In this document: one piece after another, positions 48,236 to 57,858 of the stretch
Numbering within the stretch: the first letter of the stretch is position 1
Layout: every line of letters begins with the position of its first letter
NCBI GenBank assembly: GCA_902780695.1
Contig: CACZGM010000018.1
Location: 1-64,000, forward strand
DNA length: 64,000 nt
Source: an uncultured Ruminococcus sp.
Lineage (GTDB): Bacteria > Bacillota > Clostridia > Oscillospirales > Ruminococcaceae
Direction of reading: 5' to 3'
The notes under the pieces: model-generated
What the model was told of the DNA's origin: nothing
What the model saw: only the letters and a program-made list of their open reading frames with translations
Database searches by the model: none
Translations under genes and position numbers: made by a program

Positions 48236-48655
48236 GCCGCTCCGTAATGCGTAGCGACATTCTTCTATGGGCGGGTGCGCCACCTCGGTTAGTTAGTCTG
48301 ATTGAAATTATTGCCAACCCCACTGCGTTTCAGTCTGTGCTCGAAATATGTCTGCACTCTGAAATACAGCATTTATTTAGGGTGTCCAGCCCCCTTTTTT
48401 AAAGGGGGTTGGCGGGGTCACAGGGGTGTCTCCCCGAACACGGGGAGGTGGCGCTTGCGCCAGAGGGGCTGACAATCTCTCCCAAAATCTCTTCCCGGAA
48501 ACGCGTCCTTGGATCCAAGGCGAAGCCTTGGTCGAGTCCGGGGCGACGCTCCGGCGGGGATTGGGGCAGAGCCCCATCAGCCGAAGGCAGAAGGTATAGC
48601 AGAGACTTACAAACGGCGCCCCATCAGCCGAAGGCAGAAGGCAGGGCACCTTCTC
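48236..48655. repeat. Large mosaic of dispersed repeats between murG and murA
   Basis: 420 bases without a gene inside the wall cluster. From left: AATGCGTAGCGACATTCTTC (also 19908), TTGCCAACCCCACTGCGTTTCAG to GAAATACAGCATTTATTTAGGG (also 8859, 31039, 60132 inverted), CAGCCCCCTTTTTTAAAGGGGG hairpin, GTCTCCCCGAACACGGGGAGG with GCGCTTGCGCCAGAGGGGCTGAC (also 59960-60010 inverted), CCTTGGATCCAAGG block (also 8560 inverted) and two CATCAGCCGAAGGCAGAAGG units (48578, 48623). murA read-through from murG must pass all of this. Confidence 0.75.
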
Positions 48656-49771
48656 TCAATTCTTGATCAGATCGAGTATATTGCCGACTACGAGATCGGT
48701 GGCATTCGGTATATTCAGCGAGGCGGCGGCTTTTTCCATTTCGGTGAGCCGTCCGCGGTCATTGTACAGCGCTTTTACCTCTGTGAGCAGACGTTCCGCG
48801 GAAAGGTCCTTGTCCTCTATCAGTATCGCCGCGCCGTTCTTGCTCATGGTGAGTGCGTTGTAATACTGGTGGTTCTCGGCTGCCTGCGGGAACGGTATCA
48901 GTATGCTTGCGCGTCCCGCCGCTTTCAGTTCCGTAAGCGTCATTGCGCCCGCGCGGGAGATTATGAGATCCGCCGCGCTCAGGCAGGTGTACATATTGTC
49001 GATGTATTCCCGCGGGATAAAGCGCTCGTTCGGCTCGATACCGTTGTCTTTCAGCAGCCCGTCGAACATATCCTTGCCGTTTCCGCCGTAGGAGTGGATA
49101 TGGTTTATATCGCCCGCTTCGCGCTCCCACTTGAGAAGCTGTACAACGGACTCGGTTATCTTGTTCGCGCCGAGACTGCCGCCGAACGATACTATGGTCA
49201 TTCCTTCGGGCAGACCGAGCTTCCTTCTCGCTTCGTCCCTGTCCTCTATCGGTATATTGCTGCGCAGCGGGTTTCCCGTTACCACGCAGTTTTCGGTATG
49301 TTTCAGATGTGATATGACGTCCTCGTTGGCGCAGAGCACCTTGTCAACGTGCGAGGACAGCATGGCGGTAGTTATGCCGGGCAGGGAATTGCTCTCATGC
49401 ACAGCCGTCTTTATCCCCATTTTTGCCGCTATGGTAAGAACCGGCGCACAGACGTACCCGCCCGTGCCTATGGCTATATCGGGCGCGAACTCCTTGAGCA
49501 GCTTGTGCGCGTCGCCGCGTGCGGTGATGTAGTAATGCACCGCCTGTATGTTGCGCTTGATGTTGTGGGGCGTGAGCTTGCGCTGCAAGCCTGCCATTCT
49601 GAACGCCGTGAAGTCATAGCCCGCCTTTTTGACGAGCTTCTCTTCCATACCGCCCTGTGCGCCCACGAATTTGATAACAGCATCGGGGAAAAGCTGCTTT
49701 ATCTTATCCGCTATGGCAAGAGCGGGGTTTATGTGTCCCGCAGTACCGCCTGCGGCAAGGATAACTCTCAT
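48656..49771 (-). CDS. murG: MurG, lipid II-forming GlcNAc transferase
   Basis: 371 residues, usual size. GGTAGHINPALAIAD is the N-terminal glycine-rich loop; GTGGYVCAPV, HESNSLPG and the second-domain SFGGSLGANKI and GAMTLTELKAAG complete the signature. At the inner membrane face it adds GlcNAc to lipid I. Its ATG overlaps the ftsW stop in an ATGA junction with AAAGG upstream. Confidence 0.95.
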   Translation of the reverse strand: MRVILAAGGTAGHINPALAIADKIKQLFPDAVIKFVGAQGGMEEKLVKKAGYDFTAFRMAGLQRKLTPHNIKRNIQAVHYYITARGDAHKLLKEFAPDIAIGTGGYVCAPVLTIAAKMGIKTAVHESNSLPGITTAMLSSHVDKVLCANEDVISHLKHTENCVVTGNPLRSNIPIEDRDEARRKLGLPEGMTIVSFGGSLGANKITESVVQLLKWEREAGDINHIHSYGGNGKDMFDGLLKDNGIEPNERFIPREYIDNMYTCLSAADLIISRAGAMTLTELKAAGRASILIPFPQAAENHQYYNALTMSKNGAAILIEDKDLSAERLLTEVKALYNDRGRLTEMEKAAASLNIPNATDLVVGNILDLIKN

Positions 49772-51075
49772 ATAGAAGCCTTTCGTGATATATTCAGCAC
49801 AACTCCCATTTCACCGAGCTGCATCAGCAGCGCCGTGCCTCCGTAGCTGAAGAACGGCAGTGAAACGCCGGTGTTGAAGAATGCGTTGGACGCGACCGCG
49901 ATGTTTAAGAACGCCTGTATTCCTATCTGTATTACTATTCCGGCGCACAGGAGCATTCCCTCTTTGTCCGGTGCGGACGCGGCTATGTAGAAACCGCGGA
50001 TTATAAGCAGCAGGAACAGCAGAACTACGACCACCGCGCCGACAAATCCGAGCTCCTCGACTATTACCGAGAAGATGAAGTCGTTCTCCGCGAAGGGCAG
50101 GTAGCTGTATTTCTGGTGCGAGTTTCCGAGACCCTGCCCGAACATTCCGCCCGAGCCGAGCGCTATCAGCGACTGATAGGTCTGGTAGGTGTCGCCCTGT
50201 ATATCCGCTTCCGGGTCTTTAAGACTAAGCATTCGCGCGGAAACGTAGTCGAAGCCGAGCATCGGGAACACGGTGAATACAGCCACCGCGCCTAAGGCTA
50301 TCACTCCGAGAATGAACGCGACGTGCGTACCTTTCGCGCCGCCGATATACAGCATACTTATCGAAATTACGAGGATTATCAGCGTAGCCGAAAGATGCGG
50401 CTGCATAATGACAAGTCCGCAGGCTATGCTTATTCGGAACATTATTGGTACGAAGCCCTTTTTAAGGCTCTTCATATTGTCATAGTTGCGCTGCATATAT
50501 TCGGCTATGACAAGTATGGTTACGAATTTAAGTATCTCCGACGGCTGTATCGTGACAGGTCCTATTGCTATCCAGCGCTCCGCGCCGTTTACGGTGCTTC
50601 CCATTATACGGACGAGCAGCATAAGTCCGGCGGATACGATTATCGCCGTTCTTAGCACGACCTTTGTGAACAGGATATGATAGTCGATGAATGATATCAC
50701 TATCATAGCGGCGATCCCGCCGAGCGCGAACAGGAGCTGGCGGTTGATGAAGTAATAGCTGTCCTTGTACGCGGATACCTTTGCCGAGGCGTATGTTGCG
50801 GAAAACAGCATAATAAGCCCGAATGTAAGCAGTATAAGCACTATCAGGAAGAACGAGAAGTCGAATTTCTGCGGTATCGAGAAATCGACGATCCTTTTCT
50901 TCTTTTTCTGCTTCTGCTTATCCGGGTGCATGGGCATGGCTTTGCCGCCGCTCTGCGTATTCTGCGGACGCTGTACCGCGGCTGTTATATCGGAAGCGCC
51001 GTAAGCGCGTATATTTCCTTGACCTCTGCGCTCCGTTCTCTGCCGGAGTGCGGAAGAATCCCGGGAATTCAGCAT
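49768..51075 (-). CDS. ftsW: SEDS-family glycan polymerase FtsW/SpoVE
   Basis: 435 residues. A 70-residue hydrophilic, Lys/Gln-rich cytoplasmic N-terminus precedes about ten helices. Family landmarks: GSTVNGAERWIAIGPVTIQPSEILKF, LVIMQPHLSATLIILVISISMLYIGG, YQTYQSLIALGSGGMFGQGLGNSHQKYSYLPFAENDFIFSVIVEELG and FFSYGGTALL. It polymerises lipid II together with the PBP encoded upstream in the cluster. GGAGG is 5 bases before the ATG. Whether it acts in division, sporulation or both cannot be told. Confidence 0.92.
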   Translation of the reverse strand: MLNSRDSSALRQRTERRGQGNIRAYGASDITAAVQRPQNTQSGGKAMPMHPDKQKQKKKKRIVDFSIPQKFDFSFFLIVLILLTFGLIMLFSATYASAKVSAYKDSYYFINRQLLFALGGIAAMIVISFIDYHILFTKVVLRTAIIVSAGLMLLVRIMGSTVNGAERWIAIGPVTIQPSEILKFVTILVIAEYMQRNYDNMKSLKKGFVPIMFRISIACGLVIMQPHLSATLIILVISISMLYIGGAKGTHVAFILGVIALGAVAVFTVFPMLGFDYVSARMLSLKDPEADIQGDTYQTYQSLIALGSGGMFGQGLGNSHQKYSYLPFAENDFIFSVIVEELGFVGAVVVVLLFLLLIIRGFYIAASAPDKEGMLLCAGIVIQIGIQAFLNIAVASNAFFNTGVSLPFFSYGGTALLMQLGEMGVVLNISRKASI

Positions 51076-51116
51076 AAAACCCTCCTCTTTTATATTCGGT
51101 TTTGCCGGTGATCTTG

Positions 51117-51149
51117 TTTTATCTCCCCGCCTCCGGCGGGGAGATAAAA
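51117..51149. repeat. 15-bp palindrome between mraY and ftsW
   Basis: TTTTATCTCCCCGCC (51117-51131) pairs perfectly with 51135-51149. Related to the hairpins at 43407 and 46765; followed, like the latter, by CGATATCCG. No T-tract follows on the minus strand. Confidence 0.6.
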
Positions 51150-51171
51150 CCGATATCCGACATTTTACATT

Positions 51172-52185
51172 TTACAGTCCGTTGACGAGCAGGACGGCGG
51201 CAATGCCTGCGGCGGCTCCTATTGAGGAAAAGACAAGAACTATCTTCTTTTCTTTCCAGCCGCGCAGCTCAAAGCTGTGGTGTATCGGGGTCATTTTGAA
51301 AAGGCGCTTGCCGTGGGTAAGCTTGAAGTAGGTAGTCTGTATCAGCACAGTCAGGGCTTCCCAGATAAATACCGCCGCGGCAATGACCATAAGCACTTCA
51401 ACGTGCATCGCAACACCGAGCAGCGCTACCATTCCGCCGAGGTACATAGAGCCGGTGTCGCCCATGAATACCTTTGCCGGGTTCCAGTTCCAGATGAGGA
51501 AGCCGAGACAGCCGCCTGCCGCAGCCACGGCTATGACGGTATATCCCGCAAATCCGAGCATGGCGGAGATCACCGCGAAAGCTATCATATATACGAATGT
51601 GACCGAGCCGCAGAGCCCGTCTATGCCGTCGGTGAGGTTCACCGCGTTGACGATGTACAGTATGCCGAGCCCCATGATGACGTAGTAGAAGTACCACAGG
51701 TCAAGCTCTCCGATGAACGGGAACTTGATTACTGTCGATGTGTCGCCGGATATCACCCTTGCGGTGAAGAAGGCGGCAATGACGAATACCTGCATTATAA
51801 CCTTCTGCGCTGCGGTAAGACCTTCGTTCTGCTTTTTCTTCACCTTGATGAAATCGTCGATGAAGCCGATGAAGCCGAAGAAAAACGCTGCCGCGAATAC
51901 GGATATAACGCCCGCAAGGTCTTTCAGAGCAAGCTCGTCTGTGCCGAGCAGCCCGTTCACATGAAGCAGTATCACGCCGACGGTTATGGCGGCTGTCGTT
52001 CCGGCAATGAACATCATTCCGCCCATTGTCGGAGTACCTTGTTTATCCTTTTTGTGCCAGATAGGCCCTATGTCGAGTATGGTCTGCCCGAATTTCAGCT
52101 TTCTCAGCCACGGGATAAGCGCAAATCCGAGTACGGCAGTTATTATCACGGCGGCCGCCGCCGTGGAGATGATTGTTATCAGCAT
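51172..52185 (-). CDS. mraY: Phospho-MurNAc-pentapeptide transferase
   Basis: 337 residues, about ten helices. DKQGTPTMGG, FIGFIDDFIKV (catalytic Asp pair), NAVNLTDGIDGLCG and MTPIHHSFELRGW are diagnostic. It moves phospho-MurNAc-pentapeptide to undecaprenyl phosphate to give lipid I. It lies 27 bases after murE; the murF gene that usually separates them is missing, and murD is not found between it and ftsW. Confidence 0.95.
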   Translation of the reverse strand: MLITIISTAAAAVIITAVLGFALIPWLRKLKFGQTILDIGPIWHKKDKQGTPTMGGMMFIAGTTAAITVGVILLHVNGLLGTDELALKDLAGVISVFAAAFFFGFIGFIDDFIKVKKKQNEGLTAAQKVIMQVFVIAAFFTARVISGDTSTVIKFPFIGELDLWYFYYVIMGLGILYIVNAVNLTDGIDGLCGSVTFVYMIAFAVISAMLGFAGYTVIAVAAAGGCLGFLIWNWNPAKVFMGDTGSMYLGGMVALLGVAMHVEVLMVIAAAVFIWEALTVLIQTTYFKLTHGKRLFKMTPIHHSFELRGWKEKKIVLVFSSIGAAAGIAAVLLVNGL

Positions 52186-52212
52186 TGAGTTCTTCTGTCC
52201 TTCCGTGCGGTA

Positions 52213-53649
52213 TCAGCCGCAAAGCTCCCTGATTATCCTGTGTTCGCTGAACGGCAGGTAATCGTCGCCGACCGCCTGATATTCTTCGTGTCCTTTTCCG
52301 CAAAGGGCGATAACGTCGTCCTTCCGTGCGAGCGACACCGCGTATTTTATCGCTTCGAGCCTGTCGACCCGGCAATGCACCTCGCAGCTGCCGGCAAACC
52401 CGCTCTTTACTTCGTCTATTATCTTCTGCGGATCCTCGTTGCGCGGATTGTCCGAAGTTATCACCGCGATATCCGCGTATCCCGAAACGCATCTGCCCAT
52501 TCCCGGACGCTTTCCCGCGTCGCGTTCTCCCGCCGCGCCGAATACCACGATAAGGCGTCCTTTGATGAACGGTTTCAGCGACGAGAGCGTCTTTTCAAGA
52601 CCGTCTTCGGTGTGGGCGTAGTCGCAGATAACGGTGTATTCGCCGTCGTACAGTACCTCCGCGCGTCCGCACACGCCTTTCGACGTATTCAGCGCATCGA
52701 CCGCTTCACGCATGGGGAGTCCCGCCGCTTCACAGGCGGCTGCCGCGCACATCGAATTCATCACGTTGAACTCGCCCGGCATCGGTATGCTTATGTTGAA
52801 CGCCTGCTCCTGCGCTTTGTCCGCGAGGATATATGTGACTCCGCCGCTGCGCAGGCTTATCCTGCACGCGGAGATGTCCGTCATGTCGTATATGCTCAGA
52901 GCCGTGAGCTTTATTCCGCCCGCGTCCTTCAGCTCGTCATACAGCCGTTTTCCGTAGCTGTCATCGGTATTTATGACCGCGCTGTCACAGCTGTCGAACA
53001 GCGATTTTTTCGCCTGATAGTAGGCTTCCATTGTGCCGTGCCAGTCGAGGTGATCCTGCGTCAGATTGGTGAATATGCCGCAGACAAAGCGCTCGTTCAC
53101 GAACCTTGACTGCGAGAGCGCCTGCGAGGACGCTTCCATTACGCAGTATTCCGCGCCGTTGTCCGCCATTTCCCTGAAATAGCTGTAAAGGTCGAACTGA
53201 TACGGTGTGGTGAGGTGAGCTTCGTATATCGTGTCTCCGCAGACATCATATCCCGCGGTGCCTATGCAGCCGCACCTGTGTCCGCTTTCGTTCATTATAT
53301 GCTTTATGAGATTTACCGTTGTGGTCTTGCCGTTTGTTCCGGTCGCGGCTATCAGCTTCAGCCGCTTGGTCGGTTCCCCGAAATACCGCGACGAGAGTAT
53401 GCCGAACATTTTCCGCGTATCGTCGGTGAGTATCTGCTGCGGGAGCCCGAGGTCATGATCGACGACTACCGCCGCCGCGCCCTTTCCGAGCATATCCGCA
53501 CAGGCGGAATGTCCGTCGAAGTTCCTGCCGGTTATGGCAACGAATATATCTCCCTTTTTCAGCTTTCTTGTATCGTCTGTAATTATGCCGATATCGCAGT
53601 CGCTGATATTGCTGCGTTCATTCTCGGTCAGAATATCATATAACCGCAC
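52213..53649 (-). CDS. murE: UDP-MurNAc-tripeptide synthetase, meso-DAP type
   Basis: 478 residues from GTG 53649 (GAGG 8 bases upstream; a GTG three codons earlier lies too near). ATP loop ATGTNGKTTTVNLI, the carbamylated-Lys region and a C-terminal DNPRNEDP motif; DNPR is the specificity signature for meso-diaminopimelate rather than lysine. It adds the third stem residue to the peptidoglycan precursor and so indicates DAP-type peptidoglycan. Starts the mraY-ftsW-murG run. Confidence 0.94.
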   Translation of the reverse strand: MRLYDILTENERSNISDCDIGIITDDTRKLKKGDIFVAITGRNFDGHSACADMLGKGAAAVVVDHDLGLPQQILTDDTRKMFGILSSRYFGEPTKRLKLIAATGTNGKTTTVNLIKHIMNESGHRCGCIGTAGYDVCGDTIYEAHLTTPYQFDLYSYFREMADNGAEYCVMEASSQALSQSRFVNERFVCGIFTNLTQDHLDWHGTMEAYYQAKKSLFDSCDSAVINTDDSYGKRLYDELKDAGGIKLTALSIYDMTDISACRISLRSGGVTYILADKAQEQAFNISIPMPGEFNVMNSMCAAAACEAAGLPMREAVDALNTSKGVCGRAEVLYDGEYTVICDYAHTEDGLEKTLSSLKPFIKGRLIVVFGAAGERDAGKRPGMGRCVSGYADIAVITSDNPRNEDPQKIIDEVKSGFAGSCEVHCRVDRLEAIKYAVSLARKDDVIALCGKGHEEYQAVGDDYLPFSEHRIIRELCG

Positions 53650-53744
53650 ATGGCACACCTCACTTCTGATATACGGTCTTTATCCTTTATAGATCTGACA
53701 TAAAACTCCCCGCATCATTATTGTTTTAAACTTTTTGCAGAGTA

Positions 53745-53850
53745 TTCAAGTTCCGTGGTACGGGATTTATTTAGGGGGTCAAGCCCCCTTTTTTAAAGGG
53801 GGCTTGCGGGTCGAGGGCAGCGCCCCGCAGGGTTATAGGGGCGGAGCCCC
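53745..53850. repeat. Dispersed repeat copy between the PBP gene and murE
   Basis: GGATTTATTTAGGGGGTCAAGCCCCC, TTTTTTAAAGGGGGCTTGCGGGTC, then GGGCAGCGCCCC and GGGGCGGAGCCCC. Matches 48380-48420 and 59990-60080. It ends directly at the PBP stop codon and has terminator-like hairpins despite lying inside the cluster. Confidence 0.7.
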
Positions 53851-53855
53851 TATCA

Positions 53856-56210
53856 TCAGCCGGCGTCGGAGTTGTTGATGAGGAAGGTAACTTCGACGAC
53901 GGTGCCTTTGCTTACCTTTGTTCCGGGCTCTATGGACTGCGAGGTGGCGACAGCGCCGGTGTTGTTGACGGCACCGCCGGAGAGGGAGATGTTCAGTCCG
54001 TAGTAGGAGAGCGTGTTGTTTGCCTGATCTACGGTGTAGCCGGTAACGTCGGGAACAACGACTTCCTTCTCCTTGGCACCCTGCATATAGATTATAACAG
54101 TACCGTTCTTCGGTATCGGGGAAGCGGCGGCGGGAACGGTGTAATCGACTCTCGCGTTTTCGTCACCGACAACTTCGTATTTGAGTCCTCTTGTGTTTAT
54201 CGACGTGATAGCGTCCAGTGAGGACGAGCCGTAAACGTAGGGAACGGTGGTGTTCTGCATTTCAAGCTCTTCCGCGGTGTACTGCGGATATACTCCGAGA
54301 TATTCGAGACATTCGCTGAATACGGCGGAAACAACAGGCGCGGCGACCATGGAGCCGTAGTATTTGCCGCCGAGAGGCTCGTCAACGCATACAAGCATGA
54401 TGTATTCCGGGTCGTCCGCGGGAGTGAACGCGCAGAACGAGCCGACATAGCGCATGGCGTAGTTCGGGTATTCATCGAGCTTCTGGGAAGTTCCGGACTT
54501 GCCGCCGATGCGGTAGCCCGCTATATAGGCGTTTGAACCGCCGTTGTAGGTAACTATGTTTTCGGTGATCTGGCGCATAAGCTCGGAGGTCTCGCCGCTT
54601 ATGACCTGTCTTTTTACGGTGGTCTCCTTTGTCTTTACGACGTTGCCGCCCGCGTCCACTATCTTGTCCACGACGTGCGGAGTCAGCAGATAGCCGCCGT
54701 TTATTGCGGCATTGTAGGCGCAGATCATCTGTATTGCGGTGATCTTGTTTGTCTGACCGAAGGACGAGGACGCAAGCTCTACGTTACCCATTCTGTTGTA
54801 GGGAACGAACAGCGGGCTTGCCTCGCCGGGCAGGTCGATGCCGGTCTTTTCGGTAAATCCGAACGCCGTGAAGTAGTTGCAGAACATTCTTCTGCCGAGC
54901 TTGAGCCCGATCTGTATGAAAGCCGGGTTGCAGGAAGCCGTGATCGCCTCCTGCAGGGGGAGTGTGCCGTGTCCGCCGAGAGTCCAGCAGTGTATCGTCG
55001 TGTCCTCGACAACATAAGCGCCGAGACACTGGAACGTTGAATCAAGGCTGATGACTTCCTCTTCGAGAGCGGAGGCACAGGTTATTACCTTGAATACCGA
55101 ACCGGGGAAGTAGAGCTCCGACACAGCCTTGTTCTTCCACTGCAATTCGCGCATTGCGGCGCGTTTATCTTCAAGCTCCTGCTCTATGAGCTCGTCTATC
55201 GCCTTCTGGTCGGTCATGCTTCCGGCGGCGTAGTCGAGAACGAGCTGATCGTGGAGTTCGGCAAGTTCGGCTTCGTCCTTCTCGGACAGCTTTGAGGGGT
55301 TGTTCAGATCATAGCCGGGAGCGGTCGCCATTGCGATAACAGCGCCGGTCTTTGCGTTCATTATTATGCCTGTGGCGCGGTTCGCGGCTTTATGCTGCTT
55401 CACGGCGCTTTCGAGGTTCTTTTCGAGGTAATACTGCACCGTGCTGTCTATGGTGAGGTAAACGTCGTTGCCGTCGCTCGCCTCGTAGCGGTTCTCGTAG
55501 TCGTAGGGCATGGCGTTGCCCTTCGCGTCCTTCGCCATGACGATAAGACCGTCGGTGCCCTGGAGATAGTCGTCGTAGTAGGCTTCAAGTCCGTAAACGC
55601 CCTCGTTGTCGTAGTTGGTGAAGCCGATGATGCTCGACGCGAGTGAGTCGTTCGGGTAGTAGCGCTTGCTGCTCTCCATAAGGTTTACGGTGTAGGGCGC
55701 GAGCTTGTTGTCGGTTATGAATTTCTGAATCTTGTCGTAAACGTCCTTTTCTACCTTTTTCTTTACGATGAAGTATTCGTTCTTGAAGTTGCGGCAGCCT
55801 TCCTCGATGTGCTTCTGATCTACACCGAGTATTCTCGCGAGGTTCTTGCAGATAAGCTCCGTTACAGGCTCTTTTCCGCTTTCTCTGCGCTTTTCGTCGT
55901 CCTCGGCTATCGCTTTCGGAGACAGCACAACGTCCCACACCGTCGTACTCTGCGCGAGTATCTTGCCGCTGCGGTCATAGATAGTGCCGCGGTTCGCTGT
56001 TATCGTGTAGCTGCTCAGCTGCTGCGAGTTCGCCTTTGAGCGGTAATACTCCGATCTGACCACGGCTGTGTTGTATATAACGGTGCAAATGTATCCGGCA
56101 GCGACTACAATAAGAGTAAGCACTACCAGAAACATTCTCCGCTTCATTCTGTTGGTGGGAGCAATGATCGGTGTGCTTTTCGTGCTGTCGGGCATTTTTC
56201 CTTTTGCCAT
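53856..56210 (-). CDS. Division transpeptidase (class B PBP, SpoVD/FtsI type) with PASTA domains
   Basis: 784 residues from the ATG at 56210 (AAAGGAG 4 bases upstream). A short basic cytoplasmic tail, one transmembrane helix, a pedestal domain, then the transpeptidase: SVFK (SxxK), SCN (SxN) and KSGT. Two PASTA domains at the C-terminus (VPYVYGSSSLDAITSIN... and VPDVTGYTVDQANNTL...) end in a short Asn/Asp tail. It crosslinks septal peptidoglycan with FtsW. C-terminal PASTA copies are typical of both SpoVD and Firmicute FtsI, and only one PBP gene is present, so the two roles cannot be separated. Confidence 0.93.
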   Translation of the reverse strand: MAKGKMPDSTKSTPIIAPTNRMKRRMFLVVLTLIVVAAGYICTVIYNTAVVRSEYYRSKANSQQLSSYTITANRGTIYDRSGKILAQSTTVWDVVLSPKAIAEDDEKRRESGKEPVTELICKNLARILGVDQKHIEEGCRNFKNEYFIVKKKVEKDVYDKIQKFITDNKLAPYTVNLMESSKRYYPNDSLASSIIGFTNYDNEGVYGLEAYYDDYLQGTDGLIVMAKDAKGNAMPYDYENRYEASDGNDVYLTIDSTVQYYLEKNLESAVKQHKAANRATGIIMNAKTGAVIAMATAPGYDLNNPSKLSEKDEAELAELHDQLVLDYAAGSMTDQKAIDELIEQELEDKRAAMRELQWKNKAVSELYFPGSVFKVITCASALEEEVISLDSTFQCLGAYVVEDTTIHCWTLGGHGTLPLQEAITASCNPAFIQIGLKLGRRMFCNYFTAFGFTEKTGIDLPGEASPLFVPYNRMGNVELASSSFGQTNKITAIQMICAYNAAINGGYLLTPHVVDKIVDAGGNVVKTKETTVKRQVISGETSELMRQITENIVTYNGGSNAYIAGYRIGGKSGTSQKLDEYPNYAMRYVGSFCAFTPADDPEYIMLVCVDEPLGGKYYGSMVAAPVVSAVFSECLEYLGVYPQYTAEELEMQNTTVPYVYGSSSLDAITSINTRGLKYEVVGDENARVDYTVPAAASPIPKNGTVIIYMQGAKEKEVVVPDVTGYTVDQANNTLSYYGLNISLSGGAVNNTGAVATSQSIEPGTKVSKGTVVEVTFLINNSDAG

Positions 56211-56371
56211 TTTTTCTCCTTTGTCTGCAAAAATACGGCTGATGCCGAAGTCATATCCGTCACCGCGCAGGGCAGGGCGGATATGCTGTCCGTTTACCCC
56301 ATAGTTGATAATTGCGGACGGTGTACGCAGCACGTCCGCAATAAAATTATATTAACATTTTGTCCGATATA

Positions 56372-56890
56372 TTACTGTCCGAATCCGAGATAGTCAAGTA
56401 TGCTGTTGAACCAGTTCTTGATGGATACGAAGATGTTTTCGTCCGGAGGAGCAACTTCCGTCATTTCCTCGGTATTGAGCGTGATGAAGGATATCTGCGA
56501 GCTCTGTGTCTTCTGAAGTCCGAGATCCTGCGAAGCTATCTTCTCCACGTTGTCAAGCGTGTACATACTGTCGAGCACGGAGTTCAGACGTATATTCTCA
56601 CGCTCGGTGAGCTCTATCTCGCTCTTTGTCTCGCTTATGAGCGCGGTGTAGTCCGATATCTGCACCTTGCTGTACAGCAGAGAGAATGCTATCACCGCCG
56701 CGAAGGATACCGCAGCAAGAGCCGCTACCGCGCTTCCGTTTCTGCCTATTGACTTTTTCTGCGAAACGGCGATCTTGGCACGTTCTTCCTTCTGCTTTTC
56801 GCGTTCCGCCTTGCGGCGTTCAAAATCTTCGTCTGTCTCAAACAGCGAAAGATCATACGCAAGGTTTGTGTTGTCTGTATAGACCTTCAT
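56372..56890 (-). CDS. ftsL: FtsL-like division protein
   Basis: 172 residues. A charged cytoplasmic segment (residues 1-50), one transmembrane helix (about 53-73), then a coiled coil (ISETKSEIELTERENIRLNSVLDSMYTLDNVEKIASQDLGLQK), whose ending is the usual FtsL pattern. A 35-residue hydrophobic/acidic extension follows that FtsL normally lacks (NIFVSIKNWFNSILDYLGFGQ, possibly amphipathic). Position between rsmH and the PBP gene supports the call, since FtsL sequences diverge quickly. GAGGCGG precedes the ATG. Confidence 0.82.
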   Translation of the reverse strand: MKVYTDNTNLAYDLSLFETDEDFERRKAEREKQKEERAKIAVSQKKSIGRNGSAVAALAAVSFAAVIAFSLLYSKVQISDYTALISETKSEIELTERENIRLNSVLDSMYTLDNVEKIASQDLGLQKTQSSQISFITLNTEEMTEVAPPDENIFVSIKNWFNSILDYLGFGQ

Positions 56891-56936
56891 TTATTATATC
56901 CGCCTCTTTTGTTATCCTGTTATCACAAAATCTTCT

Positions 56937-57857
56937 CTATATCTTCTCTATCACACGCAGCTTTGCGCTTCTGCTGCGGGGGTTGTCCGCAAGCTCCGCG
57001 CCGTCTGCCGTTATGGGTTTCCTTGTTATCTGTTCCGCTCTCGGCTTCTTTCCGCATACGCATACCGGAAAGTCCTTCGGGCAGGTGCAGCCTTCGCAGA
57101 GACTTCTGAACTTCTGCTTCACTATCCTGTCTTCGAGGGAGTGGAAGGTTATCACCGACAGCCGCCCTCCGGGGGACAGAAGCTCAAATATATCGTCGAG
57201 CGCCGTTTCAAGCGCTTCAAGCTCGCCGTTTACCTCTATGCGTATCGCCTGAAAGGTCTTGCGGCAGGGGTTCTTTTCTTTTCTGACTTTAAGCGGCACA
57301 TTCCGCTTGATTATCTCCGCGAGCTCCCCGGTGGTCTTTATCGGAGCCGCCGCTCTTGCGTCCGCTATCCCTCTCGCAATGCCTCTCGCGAATTTTTCCT
57401 CGCCGTAAGCGAAGATGATCTCCGCGAGCTTGTCCTCCGGGTATTCGTTCACGACATCGTAAGCGCTCATTCCCTCGCCGCTCATGCGCATATCCAGCGG
57501 AGCGTCGCTGTGGAACGAGAATCCGCGTTCCGGGTCATCGAGCTGGTGAGACGAGACTCCGAGATCCATAAGCGCACCGTCGAGGTGATCTATGCCGAGC
57601 TCCGAGAGCGCGTCCTTTATCTCGCTGAAATTGCGGTTCACGAATACCGGTGAGTACCCTTCGAGCCGCTTTTTCGCAGCTTCTATCGCTTCCTTGTCGC
57701 GGTCGAAGCACACGAGTGTGCCGTTCCCGAGACGCTTTGCTATTTCAAGGCTGTGGCCGCCGCCGCCCGCGGTGCAGTCGGCGTAGATACCGCCCGGTTT
57801 TATATCCAGCCCGTCAACGGCAGGCATGAGAAGCACCGACTTATGCGAAAACTCCAT
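56937..57857 (-). CDS. rsmH: 16S rRNA m4C1402 methyltransferase
   Basis: 306 residues from the ATG at 57857, which lies 1 base after the mraZ stop. MEFSHKSVLLMPAVDGL, DCTAGGGGHS (SAM motif), DLGVSSHQLDDPERGFSF, and the C-terminal RLSVITFHSLEDRIVKQKF are diagnostic. It methylates N4 of C1402 in the ribosomal P-site. A CTCPKDFPVCVCGKKP segment with four cysteines suggests a metal site, as in several Firmicute RsmH. Confidence 0.95.
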   Translation of the reverse strand: MEFSHKSVLLMPAVDGLDIKPGGIYADCTAGGGGHSLEIAKRLGNGTLVCFDRDKEAIEAAKKRLEGYSPVFVNRNFSEIKDALSELGIDHLDGALMDLGVSSHQLDDPERGFSFHSDAPLDMRMSGEGMSAYDVVNEYPEDKLAEIIFAYGEEKFARGIARGIADARAAAPIKTTGELAEIIKRNVPLKVRKEKNPCRKTFQAIRIEVNGELEALETALDDIFELLSPGGRLSVITFHSLEDRIVKQKFRSLCEGCTCPKDFPVCVCGKKPRAEQITRKPITADGAELADNPRSRSAKLRVIEKI

Positions 57858-57858
57858 A

